Positions 54,333-63,180 of a stretch of 64,000 bases of DNA are shown piece by piece. The stretch covers positions 62,001-126,000 of the forward strand of contig JBBEBP010000003.1 of NCBI GenBank assembly GCA_040882255.1, in the 5' to 3' direction. The position numbers and the translations under genes are program-made. How positions within the stretch are numbered: position 1 is the stretch's first letter; every line of letters begins with the position of its first letter. The notes under the pieces are model-generated. The model did no database searches. It saw only the letters and a list, made by a program, of their open reading frames with translations, and had not been told where the DNA came from. This DNA comes from PWQG01 sp040882255 (GTDB taxonomy: Bacteria; Pseudomonadota; Gammaproteobacteria; Pseudomonadales; Pseudohongiellaceae).

Positions 54333-56219
54333 CTACAGGTACCAGGAGAACCCGGCCTCAAGACGCTGAGAGTGCGTATCAGAGCTGAACTGTATGCGCA
54401 GATCATGGTGTCGCCCCAGTTCCAGACGATACTCCACATCCAGCCTGCTGGTGCCGGAATCCTGGCTTGCGAATGAGTTTTGATGTCGGGTCGTGACCAA
54501 CAGGGAATGACGCGCTCCGAACTGGCCCAGATAGCCGGCTTCCATTGCCGCGGCAGCGGCACCTTGGAAGTATTTCTCCGAACGCAACTGCGCGCCGGCC
54601 ATGACATAGACCAGATGATTCCCTGTTTCCAGCGACTTTCCGGCCAGCACTGAAACGTGTCGATCCAGACAGCCGTGGCAGTCGAGCGCACTTTGTTTCC
54701 AGCCGGCGGACGCGTGCCAGGCAAGGTTGGTGGATTCCGGTCGGGGCAGGGGGTTGTTGTACAGGTTGGTGACATTGAACAGGTCAAGTTTCCGCACGGA
54801 CAGGTCGTGGCCGGACCAATACAACTGCGCCGACAATATTTCCAGGCTGGCATTCGGCATTCGTGATGGACTGCTTTCCAGCAGGTCATACAACATCGGC
54901 CGGAAGGACAGAACACTACCGGCTTCGCCGTTGTCCGGAAAACTGCCTTTCATCTGCAGCCGGATCCCGGAAGGAATGTCGGTGACTGGCTTCGGGCTGT
55001 CGAACTCCGGAAGCGCTTCTCCCGGCGGTAGAGCGAGGCGGGCAGCGAGTAGCGCCTGATCGGCGTGTTTAAGGTTGTCTGCGGAGTCGAGGCTTCGTCG
55101 ATAAGCTGTATAGCTTCCCAGCGCCTCCAATACAGGTTGTCGGGACTGTTCCTCCAGGCCCGTATATGCCTCGGAGGCCAGGTCCAGTGTGCTGATGCCC
55201 GACGCCAGTTGTGTCGCCGCGACTCTTTCGGGCGGGGTCAGTGCATTGAAATGATTCTCTGTGATCAATCGCCGCGAAGGAATATGTGTGACCTTCGAAA
55301 CGGCGGGTTGTCCATTGATGCTTGCTTCGTTGATTGCCCGGACCACTGACTCCGGGTCCACCCAGAGAGCGAAGGAGTTGCTGACCGGCTCGTCCGTGAC
55401 CAGGTCTAGTAACCGCGCAATTCGCGAGGCGCAATTGTCGGTCAGAAACAGGTAGCGGTAATTCCTGCCCATGATTTCATAGAGATGGGCCACCAAGATC
55501 TGTTGTTGATGGCTGCTCAGGTTCAACTCGTAGTGCCAGAGATCTCTCATTTCCCTTTCGTTGTACAACGTAGAGTTTCGGTAGAAGGGCGCCTGTGAGA
55601 ACAGCGCGTGGTAGCCCCCGAATACGCCTTTGGCCATATACGTCAGAATGCCGTCTTCAGGTGGAACATCCGCGCCAAAGTTCAGACTGGTGTCCAGGAG
55701 CCGGTTGCCGCTCTCATGCGCGGAGACCGGACCCGAGTCCAAGTGCAGCAGCAAGTGGCCGAAGAATGAAGCCGGGTTGCCAAGATAGCCGGTCGCGAAC
55801 ACCAGGCCGGTGGAGGTGTCTTCGTTGCGTTCCTTCCAATCCTGCCAGCCGCTGCAGGTGTCGAGCGCCGTGGGGTCGGCGTCGGTGTGGCGCGCCAGCC
55901 AGAGTGCGCGGGCCGGAAACCGGCAATGGGCAGCGTCTTCGGCGGGGTCGTTGTAGTGCAGTGCGCGGTAGGTGGCGATCAACTCTGCACGAGGATCGGT
56001 GTGGCCAGCCTCGGAGAGAAAGAAGTCATCATCCAGCACGGCGCTATGGGGCGGTGTCAGCCAGTGATCTTTGTCATAGTGCAACAGGGTCCGCCATTGC
56101 GAATGCTGCGATAGTGTTGTCCAGTCAAAGTTGCCCTCACTATCGGACGCATTGGCTGCGGAAGCCCAGAGAATGACCAGGGAAGCCAGGAGGCGTAAGG
56201 AGAACATTTGATGGACCAT
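54333..56219 (-). CDS. DUF4105 protein (Lnb N-terminal periplasmic domain-like)
   Basis: 628 residues. Signal peptide ends NASDSEG. The DUF4105 blocks are visible: FATGYLGNPASFFGHLLLHLDSG, TSLNFGADVPPEDG, TYMAKGVFGGYHALFSQAPFY, WHYELNLSSHQQQILVAHLYEI and YRYLFLTDNCASRIARLLD with the conserved Cys. The C-terminal half looks like a beta-barrel of about 220 residues. The family includes Lnb-like and outer-membrane enzymes; activity here unknown. Paired with a DUF3015 gene, as in Pseudomonas-like genomes, so this pair may be core rather than cargo. Confidence 0.88.
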   Translation of the reverse strand: MVHQMFSLRLLASLVILWASAANASDSEGNFDWTTLSQHSQWRTLLHYDKDHWLTPPHSAVLDDDFFLSEAGHTDPRAELIATYRALHYNDPAEDAAHCRFPARALWLARHTDADPTALDTCSGWQDWKERNEDTSTGLVFATGYLGNPASFFGHLLLHLDSGPVSAHESGNRLLDTSLNFGADVPPEDGILTYMAKGVFGGYHALFSQAPFYRNSTLYNEREMRDLWHYELNLSSHQQQILVAHLYEIMGRNYRYLFLTDNCASRIARLLDLVTDEPVSNSFALWVDPESVVRAINEASINGQPAVSKVTHIPSRRLITENHFNALTPPERVAATQLASGISTLDLASEAYTGLEEQSRQPVLEALGSYTAYRRSLDSADNLKHADQALLAARLALPPGEALPEFDSPKPVTDIPSGIRLQMKGSFPDNGEAGSVLSFRPMLYDLLESSPSRMPNASLEILSAQLYWSGHDLSVRKLDLFNVTNLYNNPLPRPESTNLAWHASAGWKQSALDCHGCLDRHVSVLAGKSLETGNHLVYVMAGAQLRSEKYFQGAAAAAMEAGYLGQFGARHSLLVTTRHQNSFASQDSGTSRLDVEYRLELGRHHDLRIQFSSDTHSQRLEAGFSWYL

Positions 56220-56271
56220 AAAGGCCGGGCAATCAACGACCGCCCGGCTGATTCAAAGCGCAATCAACTTA

Positions 56272-56766
56272 TCAGCTGTCGCTGCAGCTTGCGCCAATCT
56301 GTGTGAGGTGTTGGTAGTAGGCGTAGCCCTTGTCTGCATGGGTCATGCTCGTGTACCCGGATGAGCTTATGACGTCCGACAATCCACTGCGAAGTTCGGT
56401 TACGGCCTGATCGTTCTCGCTGATGGAACAACCAACCAGGTCCAGAGCGACAGACAGATGTTCTCCGTACCCGTTGGCCGTTTCCATGGCCAGCACATCG
56501 TAGGTCTGGTCAATGAACTCGGCCACCTGCACTTCTTCGCCCGCGCAGGTGCTCGGAGTCATTGTGGCCGAGGTAACGGCGGTGGTGCCCAGGTCCCAGA
56601 TCACATTGGACAGCGCGGCAGCTGTCTCGTTGTCGTCGAAGATGGCGGCGCCGATTCCGCAGTGTTGCCACGGGTTGATGTTCTGGCTCTGGGCCTGAAC
56701 GGACGTGGTGGTGGCCAGTCCGGCAGCCAGTGTCATGGCGGTCAGCAGTGAGGTCGTTCTATTCAT
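56272..56766 (-). CDS. DUF3015 family exported protein
   Basis: 164 residues from the third of three ATG codons (56766), which has the best distance to AAAGGGA. Signal peptide ends SVQAQSQ. The family start INPWQHCGIGAAIF and the cysteines (CGIG, TCAGEEV, LVGCS, GASCSDS) are in place. Periplasmic, function unknown. 52 bases upstream of the DUF4105 gene on the same strand. Confidence 0.88.
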   Translation of the reverse strand: MNRTTSLLTAMTLAAGLATTTSVQAQSQNINPWQHCGIGAAIFDDNETAAALSNVIWDLGTTAVTSATMTPSTCAGEEVQVAEFIDQTYDVLAMETANGYGEHLSVALDLVGCSISENDQAVTELRSGLSDVISSSGYTSMTHADKGYAYYQHLTQIGASCSDS

Positions 56767-57170
56767 CATCATATCCCTTTTGTTGTTGAGCCTCTGTTAT
56801 TCGTATCCGTCAGAAGCGCCAAAAAAATTGTCGGTTTTTGCGCAAATCCGCGAGTTCTGATGAGCGCGGGCGCATGGTAGCATGCTCTGTGCGACAAGTA
56901 GTGACGTTGCAAATAATCCTCCAAACGTTGAGAAGCACTTCTCGAAAAATTGATATCCGACGTATTGTGTCGTAGCCCCTCGAACGAGTGAAACAGTATT
57001 CAAAGGCGACAAGTGCGACACCTTTTGTCGCATGTCCTGGTTAACCTGATGCTATACGGCCACTCAGAGCACTGCGATGGCGGCGCACCACACGAATCAT
57101 CACTTCACCCCGCTCGTGGTCAAGTTACCATTCTCGGAGGCAATCACTGCAACAAACCCGAGGAGGGCGA
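56767..57170. other. Intergenic region with repeated TGCGACA motifs
   Basis: TGCGACA and GCGACAAGT recur near 56890-56900 and 57006-57020, and TGCGACA/TGTCGCA form a 7-bp hairpin at 57014-57032. They could be operator copies between the DUF3015 gene and the forward gene at 57171. No gene seen. Confidence 0.4.
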
Positions 57171-57467
57171 ATGAAACCACAGGATCTACTGGTGCCGCGA
57201 CTGTCGCGGCTGCTGTTCGAGCATGACCCGCTTCGTACCTGTTGTGTGCAAAATGACGCCTTCGATGAGTACGACAGGGTGGCCCTCAGCCTGGCCGAAC
57301 GGATGTTGGCGGGCGAAGCCCCCGAGCCGGCAATGCGGGCGGCCCTGGTTGAATGGTTTGGTGAGGAGCTGGTGGCCAATGCCTCTATGGCGGCCTTGAA
57401 CCGGGCGCTGTGTGACCTGCTCGCATCACGCCCGCTGGGTTCAAGAAAGGAGCCATCCAATGAGTGA
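57171..57467 (+). CDS. Small unknown protein upstream of the metallophosphoesterase
   Basis: 98 residues, with GAGGAGGG before the start. Contains FEHDPLRTCCVQNDAFDEYDRVALSLAERMLAG and helical runs; no family recognised. It looks like the small helical proteins that accompany phosphoesterases and defence-linked genes. The following gene begins about 100 bases downstream. Confidence 0.7.
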   Translation: MKPQDLLVPRLSRLLFEHDPLRTCCVQNDAFDEYDRVALSLAERMLAGEAPEPAMRAALVEWFGEELVANASMAALNRALCDLLASRPLGSRKEPSNE

Positions 57468-57575
57468 TCTGCAGCGAGAGCTCCAGAGTGTGTGAAGGTT
57501 TTCATGTTGACAAATAACGGTGATCGGGCACCATGCCAGAGCGTCATCATGAACGGATTCATAAAGAGAGGTCTC

Positions 57576-58499
57576 TTGTACGACATCATCGGTGATATTC
57601 ATGGCCATGCGAAGGCGCTGGAAGCGCTGCTGCAGAAACTCGGTTACCGCGAGCTGGGAGGGGTGTGGTCCCATCCGGAGCGTCAAGTGATCTTCCTTGG
57701 CGATTTCATTGATCGCGGCCCAGAGCAGCTCAGGGCAGTGGAAATTCCACGCCGGATGGTGGAGGCCGGACATGCGCTGGCGGTGATGGGTAACCACGAG
57801 TTCAATGCAGTATTGTACGCGACGCCGGACCCGAAAGACGGTGGTTACCTGCGTGAGCATTCGGAGAAGAATCGCGAGCAGCACCAGGAGTTTTTGCAAG
57901 CGGTAGGCGAGGGCAGCGCCCTGCACCGGGAACTGATCGACTGGTTCGGCTCGCTGCCGGTATATCTGGATCTTCCCGCGCTGCGTGTGGTGCATGCCTG
58001 TTGGCATGAGCCATCAATGAAGGCACTGGCGCCGTGGCTGGATAACCGGCAGCGGCTGCTGCCAGACACCTGGCTACCGGCTGCCCGCAAGGGGCACGAG
58101 GTATTTTCAGCCATTGAAGCGCTGCTGAAGGGGCTGGAGATTGCGCTGCCGGCTGGTGTGACGTTCCGCGACAAGGGAGGGCATCACCGCGAGCACGCCC
58201 GTACGCGTTGGTGGCAGGACGGGCAACCGACGTGGCAGGAGACAGCGATGGTGCCGCCGGAAGCGGTGGAGGGGCTACCGAAAGAACAGATTCCCCCCGA
58301 TCAGCTGCCCGGCTACGATGGCAGTAAGCCTCTGTTTCTGGGGCATTACTGGCTGACCGATGCGGTGCCGGAGCCTTTGACCAAGCATATTGCCTGTCTG
58401 GATTACAGTGTGGCCGCGAAGAAAGGCAATGGAAAGCTGGTGGCGTACCGGTGGGAGGGGGAGTCCGTTTTGCGGGCGGAGGGATTCGTGTGGGTGTAG
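57576..58499 (+). CDS. Calcineurin-like metallophosphoesterase (PrpA/ApaH-like)
   Basis: 307 residues from TTG at 57576, where the family's usual start falls; ATG 57549 is the alternative. Motifs: DIIGDIHGH (Asp, His), FLGDFIDRGPEQ (Asp, Asp/Arg), VMGNHEFNAV (Asn, His), HACWHEP and LFLGHYWL (His). Hydrolyses phosphoester or diadenosine-type nucleotides; substrate unknown. Ends four bases before the AAA gene remnant on the opposite strand. Confidence 0.9.
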   Translation: MYDIIGDIHGHAKALEALLQKLGYRELGGVWSHPERQVIFLGDFIDRGPEQLRAVEIPRRMVEAGHALAVMGNHEFNAVLYATPDPKDGGYLREHSEKNREQHQEFLQAVGEGSALHRELIDWFGSLPVYLDLPALRVVHACWHEPSMKALAPWLDNRQRLLPDTWLPAARKGHEVFSAIEALLKGLEIALPAGVTFRDKGGHHREHARTRWWQDGQPTWQETAMVPPEAVEGLPKEQIPPDQLPGYDGSKPLFLGHYWLTDAVPEPLTKHIACLDYSVAAKKGNGKLVAYRWEGESVLRAEGFVWV

Positions 58500-58503
58500 T
58501 GCG

Positions 58504-58640
58504 TCATGCGCAACTGAAGGCGCGGTGCCCGCCCAACCGGATGAGAATGCGCAGGGACCACAGTTTCAGCAGCTGGCGCAACGCGGGCTGATCGAGTGCG
58601 GTTTCGTGTGGCGGCGGGGAGGGTGCGACGTCGTGGCGTG
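58504..58640 (-). pseudogene. Second, decayed copy of the double-AAA gene's 5' end
   Basis: On the minus strand PRHDVAPSPPP, LDQPALRQLLKLWSLRILIRLGGHRAF matches the first 45 residues of the AAA protein at 51955 (RTLRELLRLWTLRILVPLGGYREF), and the DNA around the start is alike (ACGCCACGACGTCGCAC against ATGCCACGACGTCGCAC). The start codon has become ACG. The match ends at a stop at 58504. Confidence 0.75.
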
Positions 58641-59376
58641 GGCGGCTCCTCTTGCGTGGATGAGGAGACCCCAGATTGTGATACTCCGGCGCAAGATGGT
58701 GACGGATGTAGATCAGCAAGGAGGTGATCAGGGTTCGGGCCTCTCTTTCCTAGTGATTGGCCTGGGCGAGCTCGGGAACCAGAAGCATTTCCGCTCCCAG
58801 CCGGGCATCATCCACCTCGAAGACGGTGCCTACCCGGCTGAAGTCCAGCGGATGGAAGCCCGCTGGCTCACCCGTGGCGACTCCCAAGGGAGCGAGTTAG
58901 TACACCGGGGCGATCCTGCGCCTGCAGGCCCCAGCTATTGCGCTGTTCTCCCCCTTGATGTCAGTGACCACCACTAAACCTTGGTGGCTCAGCAGGTTCG
59001 GAATCACACACCCAGCGCCTTTACCGCTTCGGGTTGGAGCAATGGTAAGCAGGTGGCCGTCACCACTGTAGCGGAGTATTCGGCCAGCCTTGCGGCCCAG
59101 AATCTGCCCCTTTTGGCGGAGGAGGCGGCCTCGTTGCACATCATCCAGGTCCGCGAACCTTGCCGAGCCGTGGCTGTCAGGGCGCCGCAATATGAACCCG
59201 GTAACCCGTTTGGTAAGATGACCGGCGAAGGCTAGGAGTGCGCCCATGACAATCCCTAGCCACACAGGCGGGGCGAACAGCAGGTAGCCGATCAGTCCCC
59301 AGACGGCTGGTAGGAATTTCCAAGTAAAGGCACTTGTCCAGTAAAGGGTCAGGATAATGAGGCGTAATTTGCGCAT
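58641..59376 (-). pseudogene. VirD4/TraG-type conjugative coupling protein, decayed N-terminal part
   Basis: One reading frame: N-terminal membrane helices (residues about 5-50), LTIAPTRSGKGAGCVIPNLL (Walker A), VVVTDIKGENSAIAG, then a TAA, FHPLDFSRVGTVFEVDDARLGAEMLLVP, then a TAG where Trp is expected in HWEREAR, and EARTLITSLLIYIRHHLAPEYH. Two nonsense codons in an otherwise aligned frame. The end is fused in frame with the AAA remnant. Shows that a conjugative element once passed through. Confidence 0.82.
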
Positions 59377-59650
59377 GGCTAGAGTCTCCAGTTTGTTTCA
59401 TCTGAAGACTTCTGGAACTGCGGAATAGCGGGAAAACTGTACGGAAACAGGCCGAAATGGCGGGTGTTGGCAGGTATGGCCATAATGGCCGTCATCACTT
59501 GATTAATGACGACAAAATCTTGAATTTTCTTGGAAATATTGGAGTTTTCCCGTAGTTTTGTCGAGCAGGAAGCAGGAGCCTATCCGTGACCGACACATTA
59601 GGGCAATCACGCCGATAAGCCGCGTACCTAAATCTGAGGAAAAACCGACT
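59377..59650. other. Intergenic stretch before the methyltransferase operon
   Basis: No gene seen. AT content rises from here on. GCCATAATGGC-type short palindromes near 59478-59491 may be an operator. The stretch presumably carries the promoter of the operon. Confidence 0.35.
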
Positions 59651-59710
59651 ATGCACTCGTTCGAAAATAAGAATAAGAAGATCTCGGCTTCAAAAGGGAA
59701 GAGGTTCTAG
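59651..59710 (+). CDS. Possible 19-residue leader peptide of the methyltransferase operon
   Basis: MHSFENKNKKISASKGKRF, very Lys-rich, stops three bases before the methyltransferase start codon. It may be a leader that couples translation or a chance frame. Nothing else supports it. Confidence 0.25.
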   Translation: MHSFENKNKKISASKGKRF

Positions 59711-59713
59711 AGA

Positions 59714-62461
59714 ATGAACGCCATCGAGATTGAGGAAGCAATATCAGAATTAGCTGAGCAGCCGTTTGATGCGGCCGAGTTCCCTTATGCATTCCTAGAG
59801 GCTTTCGGTAATAAGGCAACCACAATAAAACGTCTTAGAAGCGGCAGCACCAACGCTTCTGACATTGATGGTGCTGTCTTGCAGCGTAACCACATCCATA
59901 TCGGTGTGAGTGAAGAGGACAATGTTTCTGACATGCTGCGGGCTCTTAAGGAAAGCCCGGCAACCAGTAAAGCCAAAGCCAAGTTTATTCTGGCTACTGA
60001 CGGGAAAATGCTTGAGGCCGAAGACCTAACCACCGGCGACACCATCGCATGCAAGTATCCTGATTTTCCCGACCATTTTGGCACATTTCTACCCCTTGCT
60101 GGCATTTCCACTGTTAAGCAGATTCGGGATAACGCTTTTGACATTAAGGCGACTGCTCGCTTAAACCGCCTTTATGTACAGTTGCTGCGAGACAATCCGA
60201 AATGGGGTACAGCTGATCGCCGGCATGACATGAACCACTTCATGGCGCGGCTTATCTTCTGCTTTTTTGCAGAAGACACAGACATTTTTAACGGTGATGG
60301 TCTTTTCACAGCGACCATCGAGAAAATGAGCGCGCGGGACTCCTCAAACACCGACGAGGTCATTAGCGAACTGTTCCGCGCTATGAATACAAACATTAAA
60401 GACCGTGGCAGTGCAAAGCTGCCCCGCTGGGCAGATGCCTTCCCTTATGTGAACGGTGGATTATTCTCCGACGACACCGCTGTACCCAAATTTACCAGAA
60501 TTGCCCGTTCATACCTTTTCCACATAGGCCGTCTGGATTGGCAAAAAATTAATCCTGATATTTTCGGCTCTATGATTCAAGCCGTTGCGGATGATGAAGA
60601 GCGCGGCTCTTTGGGTATGCACTACACTAGTGTGCCAAACATCCTAAAGGTGCTGAATCCTCTGTTCTTGGATGATTTGCGTGAGCAACTTGATGCTGCC
60701 GGAAAAAGCCCCCAGAAACTACTAAACCTGCGCAAGCGGATGTCTAAAATCCGAGTGTTTGATCCAGCCTGTGGCTCCGGAAACTTTTTGGTGATTGCCT
60801 ATAAAGAAATGCGAAAGATCGAAGCTGAGGTGAATGCACGTCGTGGCGAGTCAGACCGCAAGACCGATATCCCCCTGACCAACTTTCGAGGCATTGAGCT
60901 GCGGGACTTCTCAGCTGAAATTGCTCGGCTGGCGTTGATTATAGCTGAGTACCAGTGTGATGTTCTTTATCGCGGCCAGAAGGAGGCCTTAAAAGAGTTT
61001 CTCCCCCTAAATGCCATGAACTGGATCACTTGCGGAAACGCCCTACGGCTTGATTGGCTGAGCATCTGCCCACCCACCGGCACTGGCGTTAAACATCATG
61101 CTGATGACCTGTTTCATTCGCCTCTAAATCAGGCGCAAATTGATTTCGATAACGAGGGAGGCGAGACCTATATTTGCGGCAATCCGCCATATATTGGTGA
61201 TAAAAAGCAGACGCCCGAGCAGAAATCCGACATTAAAGATTTGCTTGCAGATAGAACTAAAAAGTGGAAATCACTCGACTACGTATGCGGTTGGTTTGTT
61301 AAAGCCGCTGATTACGGGATCAATACGGAGGCTTCGTCCGCTTTTGTGTCGACGAACTCGATTTCGCAAGGTCAGCAGGTGTCTGTGCTGTGGCCACTTA
61401 TTTTTGGCACGGGGCATCAGATTTCCTTCGCACACACATCATTCAAATGGAGAAATCTGGCTAGTCATAATGCTGGAGTTACAGTCGTTATTATTGGAAT
61501 ATCTAAGTCTGTATCAGGAGAGAGGAAACTTTTTACTTCGGAAGGGGGTTCGGAGACCATGGCTATTTCTACTCCGAACATCAGCCCATATCTAGCACCG
61601 GGTAAAACAGTATTTGTAGAATCAAGAAGGGCACCCATCTCAAATGTTTCAGAGATGGTGCTTGGAAATTTCGCAAAAGATGGTGGTAATTTATTGCTGG
61701 ATCACTCCGATCTTAAAGAGCTAGATTCGAGCGCTCTGAAGTTTGTTCGTCCTATGTTCGGTGGGCAGGAATTTATTAAGAGCAATCCTCGTTTCTGCTT
61801 TTGGGTTGATGAGGCCTCATACGATGAAGCCAGGAACAATCCAATACTAGCTTCGCGTTTTGAAAAAGTGCGCGATAGTAGACTAAGTAGCCCTAAAAAG
61901 GCGACTAGGGAATGGGCGGATAGGCCTTACAGGTTTGTGGAGGTTCGGTCACCAAACTATACTGAAGCTATGGTTCTTCCCATCGTAAGTTCTGAAAACA
62001 GGGAATATTTTCCTGTTGGTTTCCTTCCGAGAAACGCAATCGTGAATTACGCTTTTGGTTTGTACGACGCTCCCCTTTGGAATATGGCGCTAATTGCCTC
62101 GCGTCTTCATCTATCTTGGATAGCAACAGTCTGCGGAAAGATGAAAACGGACTATCGCTACTCAAATACCCTCGGTTGGAACACCTTCCCAGTACCTAAG
62201 CTAACAGAGAAGAACAAGGAAGACCTGACTCGCTGTGCAGAGGATATTCTGCTGGCGCGGGAAAAGCACTTCCCAGCTACCATCGCCGACCTGTACGACC
62301 CAGAAAAGATGCCTGAAGACCTCCGTCACGCCCATGAGCGCAACGATGAGGTGTTGGAGCGAATCTACATTGGTCGCCGATTTAGAAACGATACCGAGCG
62401 TCTTGAGAAGCTTTTTGATCTCTATACGAAAATGACAACTAAGGCGGAGAAGGCATCATGA
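59714..62461 (+). CDS. MmeI-like adenine-specific DNA methyltransferase
   Basis: 915 residues. Layout as in MmeI-type enzymes: N-terminal region (1-140), helical spacer (about 145-345, with MNHFMARLIFCFFAEDTDIF), methyltransferase core with motif I FDPACGSGNF (349-358) and catalytic GNPPYIG (489-495), target-recognition region (about 600-830), C-terminal helices. NPPY means N6-adenine methylation. In MmeI the N-terminal region is a D-X9-EXK nuclease; here the matching segment (ASDIDGAVLQRNHIHIGV) has no E-x-K. It overlaps the next gene by 4 bases. Codon use and AT content differ from the core, indicating transfer. Confidence 0.88.
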   Translation: MNAIEIEEAISELAEQPFDAAEFPYAFLEAFGNKATTIKRLRSGSTNASDIDGAVLQRNHIHIGVSEEDNVSDMLRALKESPATSKAKAKFILATDGKMLEAEDLTTGDTIACKYPDFPDHFGTFLPLAGISTVKQIRDNAFDIKATARLNRLYVQLLRDNPKWGTADRRHDMNHFMARLIFCFFAEDTDIFNGDGLFTATIEKMSARDSSNTDEVISELFRAMNTNIKDRGSAKLPRWADAFPYVNGGLFSDDTAVPKFTRIARSYLFHIGRLDWQKINPDIFGSMIQAVADDEERGSLGMHYTSVPNILKVLNPLFLDDLREQLDAAGKSPQKLLNLRKRMSKIRVFDPACGSGNFLVIAYKEMRKIEAEVNARRGESDRKTDIPLTNFRGIELRDFSAEIARLALIIAEYQCDVLYRGQKEALKEFLPLNAMNWITCGNALRLDWLSICPPTGTGVKHHADDLFHSPLNQAQIDFDNEGGETYICGNPPYIGDKKQTPEQKSDIKDLLADRTKKWKSLDYVCGWFVKAADYGINTEASSAFVSTNSISQGQQVSVLWPLIFGTGHQISFAHTSFKWRNLASHNAGVTVVIIGISKSVSGERKLFTSEGGSETMAISTPNISPYLAPGKTVFVESRRAPISNVSEMVLGNFAKDGGNLLLDHSDLKELDSSALKFVRPMFGGQEFIKSNPRFCFWVDEASYDEARNNPILASRFEKVRDSRLSSPKKATREWADRPYRFVEVRSPNYTEAMVLPIVSSENREYFPVGFLPRNAIVNYAFGLYDAPLWNMALIASRLHLSWIATVCGKMKTDYRYSNTLGWNTFPVPKLTEKNKEDLTRCAEDILLAREKHFPATIADLYDPEKMPEDLRHAHERNDEVLERIYIGRRFRNDTERLEKLFDLYTKMTTKAEKAS

Positions 62462-63180
62462 AGTTCGCTTTAGTAGACGGACAGAAGTCTCAGCCGGTTC
62501 CGAAAACTCATGGCCTTTGTCCCCATTGCAATGCTGAAGTGGTGTCAAAATGTGGAAGAGTCAAAGTTTGGCATTGGGCTCATAAGTCTCGTGATGTCTG
62601 TGATCCGTGGTGGGAGAATGAAACTGAATGGCACCGTTCATGGAAGGATCAATTTCCAGATGAGTGGCAGGAAATATCTCACACAGACCCAGCCACTGGT
62701 GAAAGACACGTAGCTGACGTTAAAACCCCTCATGGATTGGTTGTAGAGTTTCAACACTCTCCTATGGCTATGGAAGAGCTGGAAGCAAGAGAAGCATTCT
62801 ATGGCGATATGATCTGGATTGTTGATGGGCTTAGAAATGATTTAGACCTAAGTCATTTCAAAATGGGTTTGGGCCGTAACCCAATACAGACTGACCCGCT
62901 TGCTTATAAGTTTGAGTTTTGGGGCCGAGGTCGTATCATGCATAATTGGTCTCAAGCAAGAAGTCGTGTTTTCCTTGATTTTGGTGACAGCTCTACTAAT
63001 GCGCGGCCGGTAGTTTGGCAATTAGTTTTATTTGACGCCGAGAAAAACCATGGCGCAGTAGGGCCATACCCGAAACATTCGTTGGTAAAAGCTATAACAA
63101 ATGGCGAGGAAATAGGGGTCACCTTCCTTCCAGAAGAAAAAGAACAAGAAAAAGATATAAGTAGTGGGAAAATATCATGA
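62458..63180 (+). CDS. CoiA-like nuclease-domain protein
   Basis: 240 residues. N-terminal zinc-ribbon-like segment (CPHC at 21-24, later Cys 32 and 48, with VWHWAHK), then ETEWHRSWK (Glu, His) and the nuclease block HVADVKTPHGLVVEFQHSPM (Asp 87, Glu 97, Gln 99), followed by REAFYGDMIWIVDG. This is the pattern of competence protein CoiA and its relatives. It is cytosolic and far from any competence operon. 4-base overlaps with the methyltransferase before it and the helicase after it. Confidence 0.85.
   Translation: MKFALVDGQKSQPVPKTHGLCPHCNAEVVSKCGRVKVWHWAHKSRDVCDPWWENETEWHRSWKDQFPDEWQEISHTDPATGERHVADVKTPHGLVVEFQHSPMAMEELEAREAFYGDMIWIVDGLRNDLDLSHFKMGLGRNPIQTDPLAYKFEFWGRGRIMHNWSQARSRVFLDFGDSSTNARPVVWQLVLFDAEKNHGAVGPYPKHSLVKAITNGEEIGVTFLPEEKEQEKDISSGKIS

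Noticed and set aside
54230..54916. N-terminal extension of the gene at 53444-54229
   Set aside because: The extension is antisense-frame shadow of the DUF4105 gene; the ATG at 54229 has a very good ribosome site.
58390..58977. A 195-codon plus-strand frame
   Set aside because: It overlaps the metallophosphoesterase end and the minus-strand pseudogenes, whose frame has clear family matches.
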